The notes under the pieces were generated by a model that saw only the letters and a list, made by a program, of their open reading frames with translations, made no database searches and was not told where the DNA came from. Made by a program: the position numbers and the translations under genes. Source: Draconibacterium sediminis (lineage in GTDB: Bacteria > Bacteroidota > Bacteroidia > Bacteroidales > Prolixibacteraceae). From it: 64,000 nucleotides of DNA. Shown here piece after piece: positions 8,747-17,630 of this stretch; position 1 is the first letter of the stretch; each line of letters starts with the position of its first letter. The stretch covers positions 1,488,001 through 1,552,000 of the forward strand of contig NZ_JRHC01000001.1 of the NCBI RefSeq assembly GCF_000949475.1. The letters run 5' to 3'.

Positions 8747-9589
8747 TTATAAAACGGCTTTTACAGCATCGGCCATTGGAGTTGTTGGTCTGCCAATTAA
8801 TTCTGACAGTTGTTTTGAGTCATCGAACAAGTCTCCTTTTGATGCTCCCGTATCCCAACTGGCAATGGCATCGGCAAATAGTTCGGGTAAACCAATGCTT
8901 TTTAAAATTTTAGCGTACTCACCTTCAGGAAGGTTGTTGTAAGGAATGTCTTTTCCTGTTTGTTTCGAGATTTCTGCAGCCAGGTCGGTTAGAGTATAAC
9001 TTTCGTCGCCTGCCAACTCGAAAAGTTTGCCTTTATGTTTTTCGTTTGTCAATACCACTGCTGCAGCTTCGGCAAAGTCGGCACGAGTTGCTGACGATAT
9101 TTTTCCATCACCGGCGCTTCCAACAAATGCTCCGGCACCCAATGCCCCTGCTATCGAACCGGTGTAATTTTCGGTATACCAGCCGTTACGCAAAATGGTA
9201 TGTTCAACACCCGAGTTTTTCAATGCTGCTTCGCTTGCCAGGTGTTCACCTGCCAAACTTAACGATGAGGTGTCGGCGTGTAATAAACTTGTGTATACGA
9301 TCCAGCTAACACTGGCTTTTTTCGCCGCTTCAATCACGTTTTTGTGTTGTTGTTCGCGTTTTCCGATCTCGCTGCTTGAAATCAGTAGTAATCTATCGAT
9401 ACCTGATAATGCTCCGGTTAGTACTTCCGGTTTCTCGTAGTCGAAGGCACGTACTTCAACGCCAAGTCCGGCTGCTTTTTCAGGTGTGCGCACCAGTGCT
9501 ACAATATTTTCTGCTGCTGTTTTTTGTTTTAATTGTTCAACCACCAATTGTCCTAATTGTCCGCTTGCTCCTGTTACTCCTATTTTCAT
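8747..9589 (-). CDS. NAD(P)H:quinone oxidoreductase, QOR2/YtfG-type short-chain reductase
   Basis: 280 residues, the family length. The nucleotide-binding Rossmann motif GASGQLGQ is at 7-14. The atypical SDR pattern of QOR2/NmrA proteins follows: LLLISSSEIGKR, then WIVYTSLLHAD, then HTILRNGWYTENY. The enzyme uses NADPH to reduce quinones in two-electron steps in the cytosol. It stands 123 bases downstream of the DODA-type dioxygenase gene on the same strand. The gap holds a dispersed repeat, so co-transcription with it is uncertain. Confidence 0.9.
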   Translation of the reverse strand: MKIGVTGASGQLGQLVVEQLKQKTAAENIVALVRTPEKAAGLGVEVRAFDYEKPEVLTGALSGIDRLLLISSSEIGKREQQHKNVIEAAKKASVSWIVYTSLLHADTSSLSLAGEHLASEAALKNSGVEHTILRNGWYTENYTGSIAGALGAGAFVGSAGDGKISSATRADFAEAAAVVLTNEKHKGKLFELAGDESYTLTDLAAEISKQTGKDIPYNNLPEGEYAKILKSIGLPELFADAIASWDTGASKGDLFDDSKQLSELIGRPTTPMADAVKAVL

Positions 9590-9639
9590 TTTATCAAATT
9601 TTAATTGTTTATACTTAAAATAATTGTTTTAGTTTCTTG

Positions 9640-9706
9640 CAGATTTCACTGAAAGCGCAGATTTAAGAAATTCAAATTCTGCGAAAATCTGTGTTATCTC
9701 CGTGAA
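9640..9706. repeat. Dispersed CGCAGATTT repeat with inverted halves
   Basis: CGCAGATTT near 9657 faces AAATCTGTG near 9690. A related tract (CGCAGATTTCGCAGATAAGCGCAG) lies near 44195-44218. Such hairpin-forming remnants are common in Bacteroidota spacers; no function is claimed. Confidence 0.45.
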
Positions 9707-9712
9707 ACATTT

Positions 9713-10597
9713 TTACCCGATTTTTACCGAGGTCATTGCTAATGAGCCACCAACCGGGTCATCATTAAAAATACTTATTTCGTCTTTTTTATCCTGCAGT
9801 GCCAGCGCGTAAAGCAATGGCAAATAGTGTTCAGGCGTTGGAATTGATAACTGGAATGCCCTGCCCAATTTTGAATAGTTGATCAAATCGTGGTGATTAC
9901 CGCTCATTATCAATTCTTTCATTTTTTCATTGGCCTCATTGGCCCAGTCAAAACCAAAATTTTCGTTCAGTTTTCCCCAGTGTACCATTCGTAAATTGTG
10001 TACGTTGTTACCGCTGCCCACTATTAAAATCCCTTTTTCACGTAGTTTATTTAGTTCCTGTGCCAGCTCATAATGTTCCTGTGGTGTTTTTCTGTAATCC
10101 AAACTCAGCTGAATTACCGGAACATCGGCTTTGGGATACATGTGCCGGATAACCGACCAGGCTCCGTGATCGAGGCCCCACTTATCATCGAGATGAACGG
10201 TAGTGTTCTGCACGAGATCTTTTACATCCTGCGCCAGTTCTAGCATTCCCGGTGCCGGGTATTGCACTTCGTATAGTTCCTGAGGGAACCCACCAAAGTC
10301 GTGAATCGTCTGTGGTTGCTCCATCGCGGTAACGCGTGTTCCCTGTGTTTGCCAATGTGCAGATACAACGACAATTGCTTTTGGCTTTTCAATTTCAGAA
10401 GACACCTTTCTGAAACCCTGAACAAATTCATTCTCTGTAATGGCATTCATCGGGCTTCCGTGCCCCAGAAACAACACCGGCATTTTGGGAGTATTCTCCA
10501 ACGATTCGGCTATTTTATTTAATGCGCTAAGTTTCATCCCTGCAACTGTTAGCGGCACTGCTGCCATTACTGTTTTTAAAAATTGTTTTCGTTCCAT
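9713..10597 (-). CDS. 4,5-DOPA dioxygenase extradiol family protein (YgiD-type)
   Basis: 294 residues. The first ~30 look like a hydrophobic export signal (KQFLKTVMAAVPLTVAG), so this copy may be periplasmic, unlike cytosolic E. coli YgiD. The family motifs are present: GHGSPMN with metal-ligand H46, VVSAHW with H81, DHGAWSVIRH with H144, and GSGNNVHNLR with H200. These give the zinc/iron site and catalytic base of LigB-type dioxygenases acting on catechols. The natural substrate is unknown. It lies between YceI and the quinone reductase on one strand, which hints at a redox or stress group; this is inference. Confidence 0.9.
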   Translation of the reverse strand: MERKQFLKTVMAAVPLTVAGMKLSALNKIAESLENTPKMPVLFLGHGSPMNAITENEFVQGFRKVSSEIEKPKAIVVVSAHWQTQGTRVTAMEQPQTIHDFGGFPQELYEVQYPAPGMLELAQDVKDLVQNTTVHLDDKWGLDHGAWSVIRHMYPKADVPVIQLSLDYRKTPQEHYELAQELNKLREKGILIVGSGNNVHNLRMVHWGKLNENFGFDWANEANEKMKELIMSGNHHDLINYSKLGRAFQLSIPTPEHYLPLLYALALQDKKDEISIFNDDPVGGSLAMTSVKIG

Positions 10598-10681
10598 TTT
10601 TCACTTCCCCGCAACTGTTTTCATGCCTGTCGGCTGTAATCTCAAAACCGATTAATGCCTCATATTGTTCTCCGGCACTTT

Positions 10682-11245
10682 TTAAAGTGCAAGAGAAATC
10701 TTGAGGGTGAAAATATCGTTTATGGCTTTGTCGCCCAGGTTATCGAAGAATGAGTTTGAGCCGTAACGTACATCAAATTTCGCTCGGTCAATCTCAACTT
10801 CTGCGTTGTAGGCATTTCCTTCTTGAACAACATCGAACGTTATTTCTTCGGTGTTTTCTTTAATGGTGAGTTTTCCTGTTATACTGGCTTTCCCGTTTTC
10901 GAATTTTGTTGCTTTGGTAACCACAAATTTTGATGTCGGGTATTTCTCAACGTCAAAAAAATCATCTGATTTTAAGTGACCCACCAGTTTCTGATTGTAC
11001 TCTTCGTTATCAAGGTCTTTATTGGTAATGCTATTCATATCAATTACCACTTCGCCACCAACAATGTTGTCGTTTTTGAATTCGAAATAACCGCTTTTTA
11101 CATTGATCTCGCCGTGGTGAGACCCACCAATTTTTTTACCTGTCCATTTTACAAGCGATGTTTCTTGTTTTACTTCTTTTTTCTGTGCAAATGTTGCAAC
11201 ACTCGCTGCTAATACCAGCGCCAGTACTAATCCTGATGTTTTCAT
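10682..11245 (-). CDS. YceI family periplasmic lipid-binding protein
   Basis: 187 residues with a signal peptide ending near TFAQ (18-21). The lipocalin-like YceI barrel is seen in VKWTGKKIGGSHHGEI, FEFKNDNIVGGEVVIDMNSI, FFDVEKYPTSKFVVTK and the C-terminal NDIFTLKISLAL. YceI proteins bind isoprenoid or polyprenyl ligands in the periplasm. It follows the SnoaL-like gene by 11 bases, so the two are co-transcribed. Confidence 0.93.
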   Translation of the reverse strand: MKTSGLVLALVLAASVATFAQKKEVKQETSLVKWTGKKIGGSHHGEINVKSGYFEFKNDNIVGGEVVIDMNSITNKDLDNEEYNQKLVGHLKSDDFFDVEKYPTSKFVVTKATKFENGKASITGKLTIKENTEEITFDVVQEGNAYNAEVEIDRAKFDVRYGSNSFFDNLGDKAINDIFTLKISLAL

Positions 11246-11256
11246 TGTCCTAAATT

Positions 11257-11634
11257 TTAATTGTTGTTATAAATTGTTTCACTAATTATTTGTCCATCGC
11301 AATTCCATTTTTGTAACGTAATGTGGCTGTACTTTTGTTCACCGATATCTTCGTGGATGTAATCAAATTCCCATTCCACCACCGAAATTTTATCGCCAAT
11401 AATTACTTTTTTCACAATGGCTTTTCTGAACGCTGTTATACCGGTAACCAGATTTTCTTCTTGCAAACGACACGCGTTTTTTCCAACAATTTTTTCACAA
11501 TCGTTTTTCTGCCGGATTACATCATCGGCATAAAATTTTTCGAATGCTTCTAAAATGTGTCCTCCAACAATCATGTCGTTAAGCTTTTCAACTCGCTCCT
11601 GAACGGATAATTTTTTGGGATCTATTTTTCGCAT
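11257..11634 (-). CDS. SnoaL-like / NTF2-fold protein
   Basis: 125 residues from the ATG at 11634. An upstream Met at 11688 exists, but a TACTTTTG -7 box (11667-11660) falls between the two, so 11634 is the better start. The sequence shows the SnoaL_2 pattern: an N-terminal helix (SVQERVEKLNDMIVGGHILEAFEKFYADDVI), then strands around GDKISVVEWEFDY and KYSHITLQKW. The fold often binds small hydrophobic ligands. No catalytic set can be named. It is the first gene of a run with YceI. Confidence 0.8.
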   Translation of the reverse strand: MRKIDPKKLSVQERVEKLNDMIVGGHILEAFEKFYADDVIRQKNDCEKIVGKNACRLQEENLVTGITAFRKAIVKKVIIGDKISVVEWEFDYIHEDIGEQKYSHITLQKWNCDGQIISETIYNNN

Positions 11635-11659
11635 CGTTTTTTGTTTTAATTGTACAACA

Positions 11660-11667
11660 CAAAAGTA
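11660..11667 (-). promoter_or_regulatory. -7 box of the SnoaL/YceI transcript
   Basis: TACTTTTG on the minus strand, 26 bases before the ATG at 11634. No clear TTG is seen at -33. Its position rules against the longer reading frame starting at 11688. Confidence 0.65.
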
Positions 11668-11864
11668 GGGCACCGGCATGCCTTGCACACTTGACCTATG
11701 ATAAGAAATGAAATTGATCTATGTTAAGCGGATAACATTCTGATTATGCTTATCTTCGGAATTCATTGAAAAATGACTGCGAATTTAAGCTGTTAGAAAG
11801 GGAAGCATTTTTTTTTAAGGGTGATAACGGCTTTTATCCAATTTTTGAAACCAATAACTTCAAC

Positions 11865-12584
11865 ATGTACCATTTGAACAGTATAGAACTTGAAGCGGAA
11901 CAATACCCAACAAGGGAGCACTATCCGTTTAATCTTCCTTTGTTTGCGGAAACAAAAAAACTTGATTTTACCAATCCGGTTACTTTGTTTGTGGGGCAAA
12001 ACGGGTCGGGAAAGTCAACATTGCTTGAGGCCATTGCAGTAGCAGCAGGCATTTATATCTGGAGGAATAATATGACTTCGCGATACATGGTTAACCGTTA
12101 CGAAGCCACATTGCATCGGTATTTGAAGGTTTCGTGGGTGAATGGATCGGTTCCCGGTTCTTTTTTCGGAGCGCAGATATTCAAAGATTTTGCTTCGATG
12201 CTGGAAGAATGGGCAACAACAGATCCCGGCCAGTTGGAGTTTTTTGGTGGTAAATCCTTGATTTCACAATCACACGGTCAATCACTTATGTCGTTTTTTA
12301 GAAGCCGTTACAAGTTAAAAGGATTATACCTGCTTGATGAACCGGAGACGGCACTTTCGCCTTCCAGTCAGTTGGAATTACACCGGTTGATCAGCGAAAA
12401 CTCAAAAGGGGGCCATGCCCAGTTTATTGTTGCCACACATTCGCCAATTTTGCTGGCGTGTAAAAATGCCACCATTTACAATTTTGATCAGATGCCGGTT
12501 TCGGAGGTGAAATATGAAGATACTGAGCATTTCAGGGTGTATCGCGATTTTTTAAATCATCGGGAAAAGTACCTGATGGATTAG
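11865..12584 (+). CDS. AAA/ABC-type ATPase of the COG3910 group
   Basis: 239 residues from the ATG at 11865. The open frame extends to a TTG at 11766, which would add 33 residues not typical of the family. Walker A GQNGSGKST is at 44-52. Walker B LYLLDEPETALSP and the late THSP histidine motif complete an SMC/RecF-like ATPase. Family members are single-domain predicted ATPases of unknown target. It stands alone between divergent and convergent genes, with no toxin or nuclease partner nearby, so a defence role is not supported. Confidence 0.85.
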   Translation: MYHLNSIELEAEQYPTREHYPFNLPLFAETKKLDFTNPVTLFVGQNGSGKSTLLEAIAVAAGIYIWRNNMTSRYMVNRYEATLHRYLKVSWVNGSVPGSFFGAQIFKDFASMLEEWATTDPGQLEFFGGKSLISQSHGQSLMSFFRSRYKLKGLYLLDEPETALSPSSQLELHRLISENSKGGHAQFIVATHSPILLACKNATIYNFDQMPVSEVKYEDTEHFRVYRDFLNHREKYLMD

Positions 12585-12590
12585 CTAAAT

Positions 12591-13181
12591 CTATTTTGCT
12601 GACTTTTTGCGGATGCGGCTCAGGCTTTCGGGTGTAATTCCAAGATAAGAAGCAATGTATACCAAAGGCACGCGCTGAAAAATGTCGGCATGTTCTTTTA
12701 GCATGTTGTTATAGCGGTCAACCGCCGATTCCCACATCGTAGCGTTTAAACGCTCCAGCGCATTAATGTAGGCCTTTTGGAAAAGAATTCTAAAGTAGCG
12801 TTCTAATTTTGGAACTTCGCTGTAAAGTTGCTCTAAACGATCAAACGAAATTCGCAGTAACTCGGAGTCTTCCAGAGTTTCGATGTAATATTTCGAAGGG
12901 CGTTGCGAAAAGAAACTTTCCAGGTCGCTTATCCAGCTGTTGTCTAACCTTATTTGGTAGATATGCTCGATCCCTTTTGCATCAACGTAATACGAGCGCA
13001 AACAACCTTTAATCACAAAATAAATGTATTTACAGGTTTCGTCGGGTTCCAGCACGTCTTTTTTCTTTTTAACAGAAAGCGGTTCAAAAGCAGCTAAAAT
13101 CAACTTTTCATCGTCTTCAGAAATATTGTCGACCCACTTTTTTATGTAGTAAATTAATTTGTGATCTGTTGCTGTTGTCAT
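12591..13181 (-). CDS. Crp/Fnr family transcriptional regulator
   Basis: 196 residues. A cyclic-nucleotide-binding-like beta roll spans ~20-115 (ETCKYIYFVIKGCLRSYYVD), a dimer helix follows, and a short C-terminal helix-turn-helix ends at 196 (VPLVYIASYLGITPESLSRIRKK). It lacks the FNR cysteines, so iron-sulfur sensing is unlikely. Many Bacteroidota members of this type regulate a neighbouring gene, but the target here is not clear. Its stop lies 7 bases from the convergent ATPase stop. Confidence 0.92.
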   Translation of the reverse strand: MTTATDHKLIYYIKKWVDNISEDDEKLILAAFEPLSVKKKKDVLEPDETCKYIYFVIKGCLRSYYVDAKGIEHIYQIRLDNSWISDLESFFSQRPSKYYIETLEDSELLRISFDRLEQLYSEVPKLERYFRILFQKAYINALERLNATMWESAVDRYNNMLKEHADIFQRVPLVYIASYLGITPESLSRIRKKSAK

Positions 13182-13282
13182 TTCGTTTTTTGCTAGCCTT
13201 TAAATTTAACGCTTACAATTTAACCTTTGTTCTTTCTGCTGACGAAAATTGGTTTTGGGAAAAAAGACAAAGTATAAGAACT

Positions 13283-13290
13283 TACTTTTG
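13283..13290 (+). promoter_or_regulatory. -7 box of the DUF1697 gene
   Basis: TACTTTTG lies 20 bases before the ATG at 13310. A TTG occurs at 13255-13257, with a longer spacer than usual. Confidence 0.6.
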
Positions 13291-13309
13291 GACTTGACGT
13301 TATGGAGGT

Positions 13310-13861
13310 ATGAAAACGTATGTGGCCATTTTGCGCGGAATAAATGTTAGCGGGAAAAACAAAATAAAGATGGATATTTTGAAATCCTCATTCAGCAGCC
13401 TTGGTTTTGAACAGGTGCAGACCTACATTCAAAGCGGAAATGTTATTTTTCGTTATCAGGAGACAAGTTCCGATAATTTGGAAGAATTGATCAATAAACA
13501 AATTCTAAAAGACTTTGGATTTGATGTGCCGGTGTTGGTTTTAGATGAAAAGGAATTGGCGAATATCGTTAAAAACAATCCGTTTGCAGGTGATGGAAAT
13601 CGGGATGCTCAATTCCTTCATGTTACTTTTTTGAAAGAACATCCGGCAAATGTGAATGATGAAAAAATCAGTGTTCATGTAAAAGCCGGAGAGGAATTTG
13701 CGATTTCTGATGACGCCATTTATTTGTATTGTCCGCATGGATATGGAAAAACCAAACTCAACAATAACTTTTTCGAGAGCCAATTGAAAGTGAGTGCAAC
13801 TACCCGCAATTGGAAAACTACTTTGAAGTTATTGGAAATGGCGAATGAAGCTGATGCTTAA
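13310..13861 (+). CDS. DUF1697 family protein
   Basis: 183 residues, the full family length. It begins KTYVAILRGINVSGKNKIKM and contains YIQSGNVIF, both typical of DUF1697. The biochemical role is not established. A GGAGGT sits directly before the ATG and is part of a three-codon upstream frame (ATG GAG GTA TGA at 13302-13313) that overlaps the start. The 3' end overlaps the convergent CHAD gene by 4 bases. Confidence 0.9.
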   Translation: MKTYVAILRGINVSGKNKIKMDILKSSFSSLGFEQVQTYIQSGNVIFRYQETSSDNLEELINKQILKDFGFDVPVLVLDEKELANIVKNNPFAGDGNRDAQFLHVTFLKEHPANVNDEKISVHVKAGEEFAISDDAIYLYCPHGYGKTKLNNNFFESQLKVSATTRNWKTTLKLLEMANEADA

Positions 13862-14838
13862 TTGCCGTCGCAATCACATTGAATGTCATTCTTTGATTTG
13901 CGGCCACTAAAAAGCTTTAGATGTTTTTTATGTATCACCGCATTTTCCCAGTTTTTGAAAATGCGCAGGGCAAAAGCGTCGCTACTTTCTGTAAAACATT
14001 GTTCGCCTAGATCCTGAACGCGTTTTCTTAGAACCGACCGACGGTTGTATAAGTACCGCATCAGCTTTTTGCGTGAATCTTTATCGGGAATTAAAATGCT
14101 TTTGTTTTTTATAGCCTCATGAAATAAATTCAGGTCGTGCAGTTTTCCGAGCGTACTTCCCAATAAACTCAAATCGCTAATGTATACACGTATTGAATTT
14201 GGCCAGGCTTGATTGAGCAGCATTAAATGGTAGGTCAGGTATTTAACCTGTTTTCGCCAGTAGTGGTAAATCTCATCATCACTTAAAAACTCGGTGGTTT
14301 CAAATGCGCCTCGTGCTTTTTTATAAATATGTTGCAGGCTTTTCAGAATGAACGATTCCGGATTGCCTGCAAAATTCAGGCTATGCATCATTTGCTGCAG
14401 GCTCAGTATCATCTGCTTTATGTCTTGAGAGTGTCCGGATTGTTTAAAATGTTCAAATGCATTTTTTCTTTTTCTACGATGTTCGGATATAATTTTGTCG
14501 AGCGCTTTTGTAACCGCAGGATTACGCAACTTAACTTTTATTTCCTGGAGCAGTTCAATTTGTGAAGTATCGTCGCGTAACAGGGCTACTTCTTGCGCCA
14601 GATCGCGGTAGTAGCTGTTCATTTCGTTGTAGTTGTCTTCGCCGATTTCGTGTCGCAGCAAACGCAACAAACCTCTTATTTTTTTTATGTTTGTGCGTAC
14701 TTCATGTATGTAAAAGTGCTGGCGGTTGGTGCGGGTAATAAACTTCGCAGAATCGGAATGCAGTTTATCAAGCACACGAAAAATGCCCTCTTCAAAATAT
14801 TCACGTTCTTTTATTTCCAGACTAAAATCTTCGTTCAT
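13858..14838 (-). CDS. CHAD domain protein
   Basis: 326 residues of mostly helical, His/Arg/Lys-rich sequence: FYIHEVRTNIKKIRGLLRLLRHEIG near 42-66, then IYHYWRKQVKYLTYHLMLL and LGSTLGKLHDLNLFHEAI. This is the CHAD alpha-bundle, which binds inorganic polyphosphate and is often found with CYTH phosphatases or polyphosphate granules. No CYTH gene is adjacent. It is probably cytosolic. The gene converges with DUF1697 and stands 84 bases from the efflux permease gene. Confidence 0.9.
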   Translation of the reverse strand: MNEDFSLEIKEREYFEEGIFRVLDKLHSDSAKFITRTNRQHFYIHEVRTNIKKIRGLLRLLRHEIGEDNYNEMNSYYRDLAQEVALLRDDTSQIELLQEIKVKLRNPAVTKALDKIISEHRRKRKNAFEHFKQSGHSQDIKQMILSLQQMMHSLNFAGNPESFILKSLQHIYKKARGAFETTEFLSDDEIYHYWRKQVKYLTYHLMLLNQAWPNSIRVYISDLSLLGSTLGKLHDLNLFHEAIKNKSILIPDKDSRKKLMRYLYNRRSVLRKRVQDLGEQCFTESSDAFALRIFKNWENAVIHKKHLKLFSGRKSKNDIQCDCDGN

Positions 14839-14922
14839 AGTACTGCTTTAATAATCGACAATTCATGCCATTATGCTGCTTACAGATAAACGATATCTGA
14901 ATAAAAAGGTTAACAGCTATTG

Positions 14923-16041
14923 CTATGCCGTTTTTCGGTAACGCCAAATAGCCAGGCTTAAGAATGTAATTCCTAAAATCGACAGGGAAACGAGTTCCCG
15001 CAAAAGGTCGGAAATGTTTGAGCCTTTTAAAACAACCATACGCATTACCCGCATAAAATAGTAAATGGGGTTAAGCCGGTCGATGGTTTGTGCCCAGTTG
15101 GGCATACTTTCAACCGGGGTGAAAATTCCTCCCATCAGAATAAAGATCATCATAAAAAAGAAACTGACGAACATAACCTGCTGTTGGGTGTCGGCTACTG
15201 TTGAGATAAACAGGCCGAGGCCAAGCACTCCGATGAGGTAAATGCCGGCCATAAAAAACAGGGTGAACAAACTGCCAACAATGGGGAGGTCGAAAACAAT
15301 CCAGGCAATGGTTAATCCAAAGGCCAGATCGAACAAGCCGATTATCCAGAACGGAACAAGTTTGCCAATAATAAACTGGTATTTTTTTAGCGGTGTTACG
15401 TTGAGTTGCTCAATAGTGCCAATTTCCTTTTCGCGCACCAGGTTCATCCCCGACATAAACATACCAATGATGGTAACCAGAATGGCCAAAATACCGGGTG
15501 CCATAAACCATTTGTAATCCAGCTCCGGGTTGTACCAGTAGTTCTCCGTAATTTCAACTTTTGTGGGTGGTGTAAATTCCGGGATTCCTTTCCAATCGGC
15601 AATAATGTTTTTGTTGAAATCGCTGATGATGTTGGCCGAATAAGAATAAATCAGCTGCGCCGAATTACTTTCGATAGCATTTATCAAAAGTTGCACTTTT
15701 GCCTCATCATCGCGGATGAGGTTACGTTCAAAATCGACCGGGAAAACAAGAATTGCATCTGCTTCGTCATTTAATAACTTGTCTTCCGCAAGTTTCTCCG
15801 ACTGCTCTAAATGATGCACATGAAAAAAAGGAATTCCATCAAATTTGGCGATCAAGTGCCTTGAGTTTTCTGACATGTCGTGATCTACCACAACCAGATC
15901 GATACGTTTCATGTCGTAAGTTGCCGCAAAAACCAAAATCAGCATTTGCATAATTGGCACAACAAAGATCATCGGCAGGATGGTCTTGTTCCGAAATATT
16001 TGTCGGAATTCTTTTTGTAGTATGTAGAGTATTGTCTTCAT
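14923..16041 (-). CDS. ABC-2 type transporter permease (YbhR/YhhJ-like), last gene of the efflux operon
   Basis: 372 residues. One N-terminal helix (~20-40), a long extracytoplasmic loop (~45-170) and five C-terminal membrane helices match the ABC2_membrane_3 / YbhR-YhhJ layout. It includes EKEIGTIEQLNVTPLKKYQFIIGKLVPFW (~205-233), typical of this family. It forms the channel half of a multidrug-type exporter with the paralogous permease upstream. A four-helix-bundle element sits in the spacer between the two permeases. Confidence 0.93.
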   Translation of the reverse strand: MKTILYILQKEFRQIFRNKTILPMIFVVPIMQMLILVFAATYDMKRIDLVVVDHDMSENSRHLIAKFDGIPFFHVHHLEQSEKLAEDKLLNDEADAILVFPVDFERNLIRDDEAKVQLLINAIESNSAQLIYSYSANIISDFNKNIIADWKGIPEFTPPTKVEITENYWYNPELDYKWFMAPGILAILVTIIGMFMSGMNLVREKEIGTIEQLNVTPLKKYQFIIGKLVPFWIIGLFDLAFGLTIAWIVFDLPIVGSLFTLFFMAGIYLIGVLGLGLFISTVADTQQQVMFVSFFFMMIFILMGGIFTPVESMPNWAQTIDRLNPIYYFMRVMRMVVLKGSNISDLLRELVSLSILGITFLSLAIWRYRKTA

Positions 16042-16046
16042 AGAAT

Positions 16047-16507
16047 GAGTTTCGAGTTACGAGGCGCGAGTTACGAGTTTGCCAAGGATTATTTTAGACT
16101 CTTTTGAAGTCCAATTATCATTTTTTGCTCTTCGTCGAGCTGTTGATTGAGACTGGAAAAGTCCTCTTCATTTATAAAATCCAATCGTTTGGCTATAATT
16201 AATTGTGTTTCCAGTTCAAAAGAAGAGCCCAAAGAAATATCAAGAAATCTATTGAAATCTCTTTTTGAACCTCTTCCTGAGCCTTCTGCAATATTGGAAG
16301 GAATAGAAATTGCTGAGCGTTTAATCTGACTGGTTAATCCGTATAATTCTTCATTCGGAAAATTGTTTGTTTTCTTGTAAACATCAACAACTAGTTCAAT
16401 TCCTTTCTGCCATACTTTTAGATTCTTAAAGTTTTTCATATTTAATTATTTAAAGGTTACTATTCTTTATCTAATTACTCGCCACTCGGTTCTCGAAACT
16501 CGTCACT
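16047..16507 (-). mobile_element. Four-helix-bundle element 1: facing heptad arms around a small gene
   Basis: Arm 16047-16077 is built of 7-base units CGAGTTA/CGAGTTT/CGAGGCG. Arm 16476-16507 contains the complementary units (ACTCGAA, ACTCGGT, ACTCGCC) in the opposite orientation. The arms enclose the four-helix-bundle gene at 16089-16439. The element fills the gap between two permease genes without breaking either one. It resembles intervening-sequence (IVS) units of 23S rRNA in plan, though mobility is inferred. Confidence 0.6.
16089..16439 (-). CDS. Four-helix-bundle protein (23S rRNA IVS / S23 type), copy 1
   Basis: 116 residues. It starts MKNFKNLKVWQKGIELVVDVYK and contains LTSQIKRSAISIPSNIAEGSGRGS and FLDISLGSSFELETQL. 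These are the diagnostic segments of the TIGR02436 / S23 family, whose members are encoded inside 23S rRNA intervening sequences or scattered in genomes. The conserved Arg and Asn-Ile-Ala-Glu-Gly surface probably binds nucleic acid or another helix bundle; its function is unproven. This copy is diverged from copies 2 and 3. It is co-directional with the efflux operon. Confidence 0.9.
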   Translation of the reverse strand: MKNFKNLKVWQKGIELVVDVYKKTNNFPNEELYGLTSQIKRSAISIPSNIAEGSGRGSKRDFNRFLDISLGSSFELETQLIIAKRLDFINEEDFSSLNQQLDEEQKMIIGLQKSLK

Positions 16508-16511
16508 TCTT

Positions 16512-17618
16512 TTACTCCAACCTAATCTTAAACTTCTTCACACTAACCGCTATAAAAAACAATGTCATCGCAATTAAAACAGCTGTCTCTTTCCAAATAA
16601 AAAGGATGCCGGTTCCTTTCAGCATAATGGTTCTTACGATCGTGATAAAATAACGGGCGGGCATTATGTGACTGAAATATTGAAGTACTACGGGCATATT
16701 TTCTATTGGGAAAATAAAACCCGATAAAAGGATGGTGGGTAGCATTAACCCAATCATCGAAATAAACATGGCTGCCATTTGGTTTTTTGCTGCTGTGGAG
16801 ATTAGAATTCCGAGGCACAGTGCCATCAGAATAAATAGAATGGTTTCCAGCATCAGTAAAATGAAACTGCCATTTACGGGGACACCAAATACAAAATGCC
16901 CGATTAGCACTATAATAAAGGCATTGGCGATTGAAAGTAAAAGATAGGGGAGTACCTTGCCAACAATTATTTGCACAGGGCGAAGTGGTGAAACAAGCAG
17001 AATTTCCATCGTCCCCAATTCCTTTTCGCGGGTGATAGAAATGGATGTCATCATAGCCGAAATGAGCATTAAAATCAGCGCCATTACTCCCGGAACGAAC
17101 ATGTAAGCACTTTTCATTTCTTCGTTAAAGTACATGCGTACTTCGGGTGTAATTTGCATAGGCAGCTGCATTTCGGGATACAGTTTTCGTATGTAGTCGT
17201 TCACGATAGCAGTTGTGTACGAAATGGCCAGTTTGGCGATGTTCGGATCGGATGCATCGGCGATCAGCTGCATTTTGGCGATTCCTTCTTTCCCTAGTGT
17301 TTGTCCGAAATTGTTCTCAAAAACAATTACCTCGCGCACTTTACCTTTTCTGAAAATGGCATCGATATCGTCAAGGTTATCCAGGTTTTTATCTAATATA
17401 AAATAGCCCGACGACAGCAGTTTATTGGTGATCTCAAGTGTTGTTTCATCTTTCGATTGGTCGTAAATGGCAATGTGCACATCCTTGATTTCGCTTTTAA
17501 TCACTGTTCCGAAAACCAGCAGTTGCGCTACCGGAATGCCAAAAAGTATCAGCATCGTCCGCGGATCGCGAAAAATGTGGAAGAATTCTTTTTTTATGAA
17601 TGACTTTAGTTGTTTCAT
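16512..17618 (-). CDS. ABC-2 type transporter permease (YbhS-like)
   Basis: 368 residues from the ATG at 17618. A TTG at 17639 would extend the frame into a repeat array and is not favoured. The layout repeats that of the other permease: helix ~18-38, an extracytoplasmic domain, then five helices with EKELGTMEILLVSPLRPVQIIVGKVLPY. It pairs with the permease at 14923-16041 as the membrane dimer. The substrate is not deducible; YbhSR-type systems export drugs or ions such as Na+ and cephalosporins in E. coli. Confidence 0.93.
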   Translation of the reverse strand: MKQLKSFIKKEFFHIFRDPRTMLILFGIPVAQLLVFGTVIKSEIKDVHIAIYDQSKDETTLEITNKLLSSGYFILDKNLDNLDDIDAIFRKGKVREVIVFENNFGQTLGKEGIAKMQLIADASDPNIAKLAISYTTAIVNDYIRKLYPEMQLPMQITPEVRMYFNEEMKSAYMFVPGVMALILMLISAMMTSISITREKELGTMEILLVSPLRPVQIIVGKVLPYLLLSIANAFIIVLIGHFVFGVPVNGSFILLMLETILFILMALCLGILISTAAKNQMAAMFISMIGLMLPTILLSGFIFPIENMPVVLQYFSHIMPARYFITIVRTIMLKGTGILFIWKETAVLIAMTLFFIAVSVKKFKIRLE

Positions 17619-17630
17619 TTTTTTAGTATT

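Noticed and set aside
11766-11864. N-terminal extension of the COG3910 ATPase from a TTG
   Set aside because: Family members begin near MYHLNSIELE; the TTG start is weak and the added residues have no known match. It remains possible.
11766-12584. Defence role for the stand-alone AAA ATPase
   Set aside because: No nuclease, toxin or other defence gene adjoins it, and this single-domain family is widely scattered.
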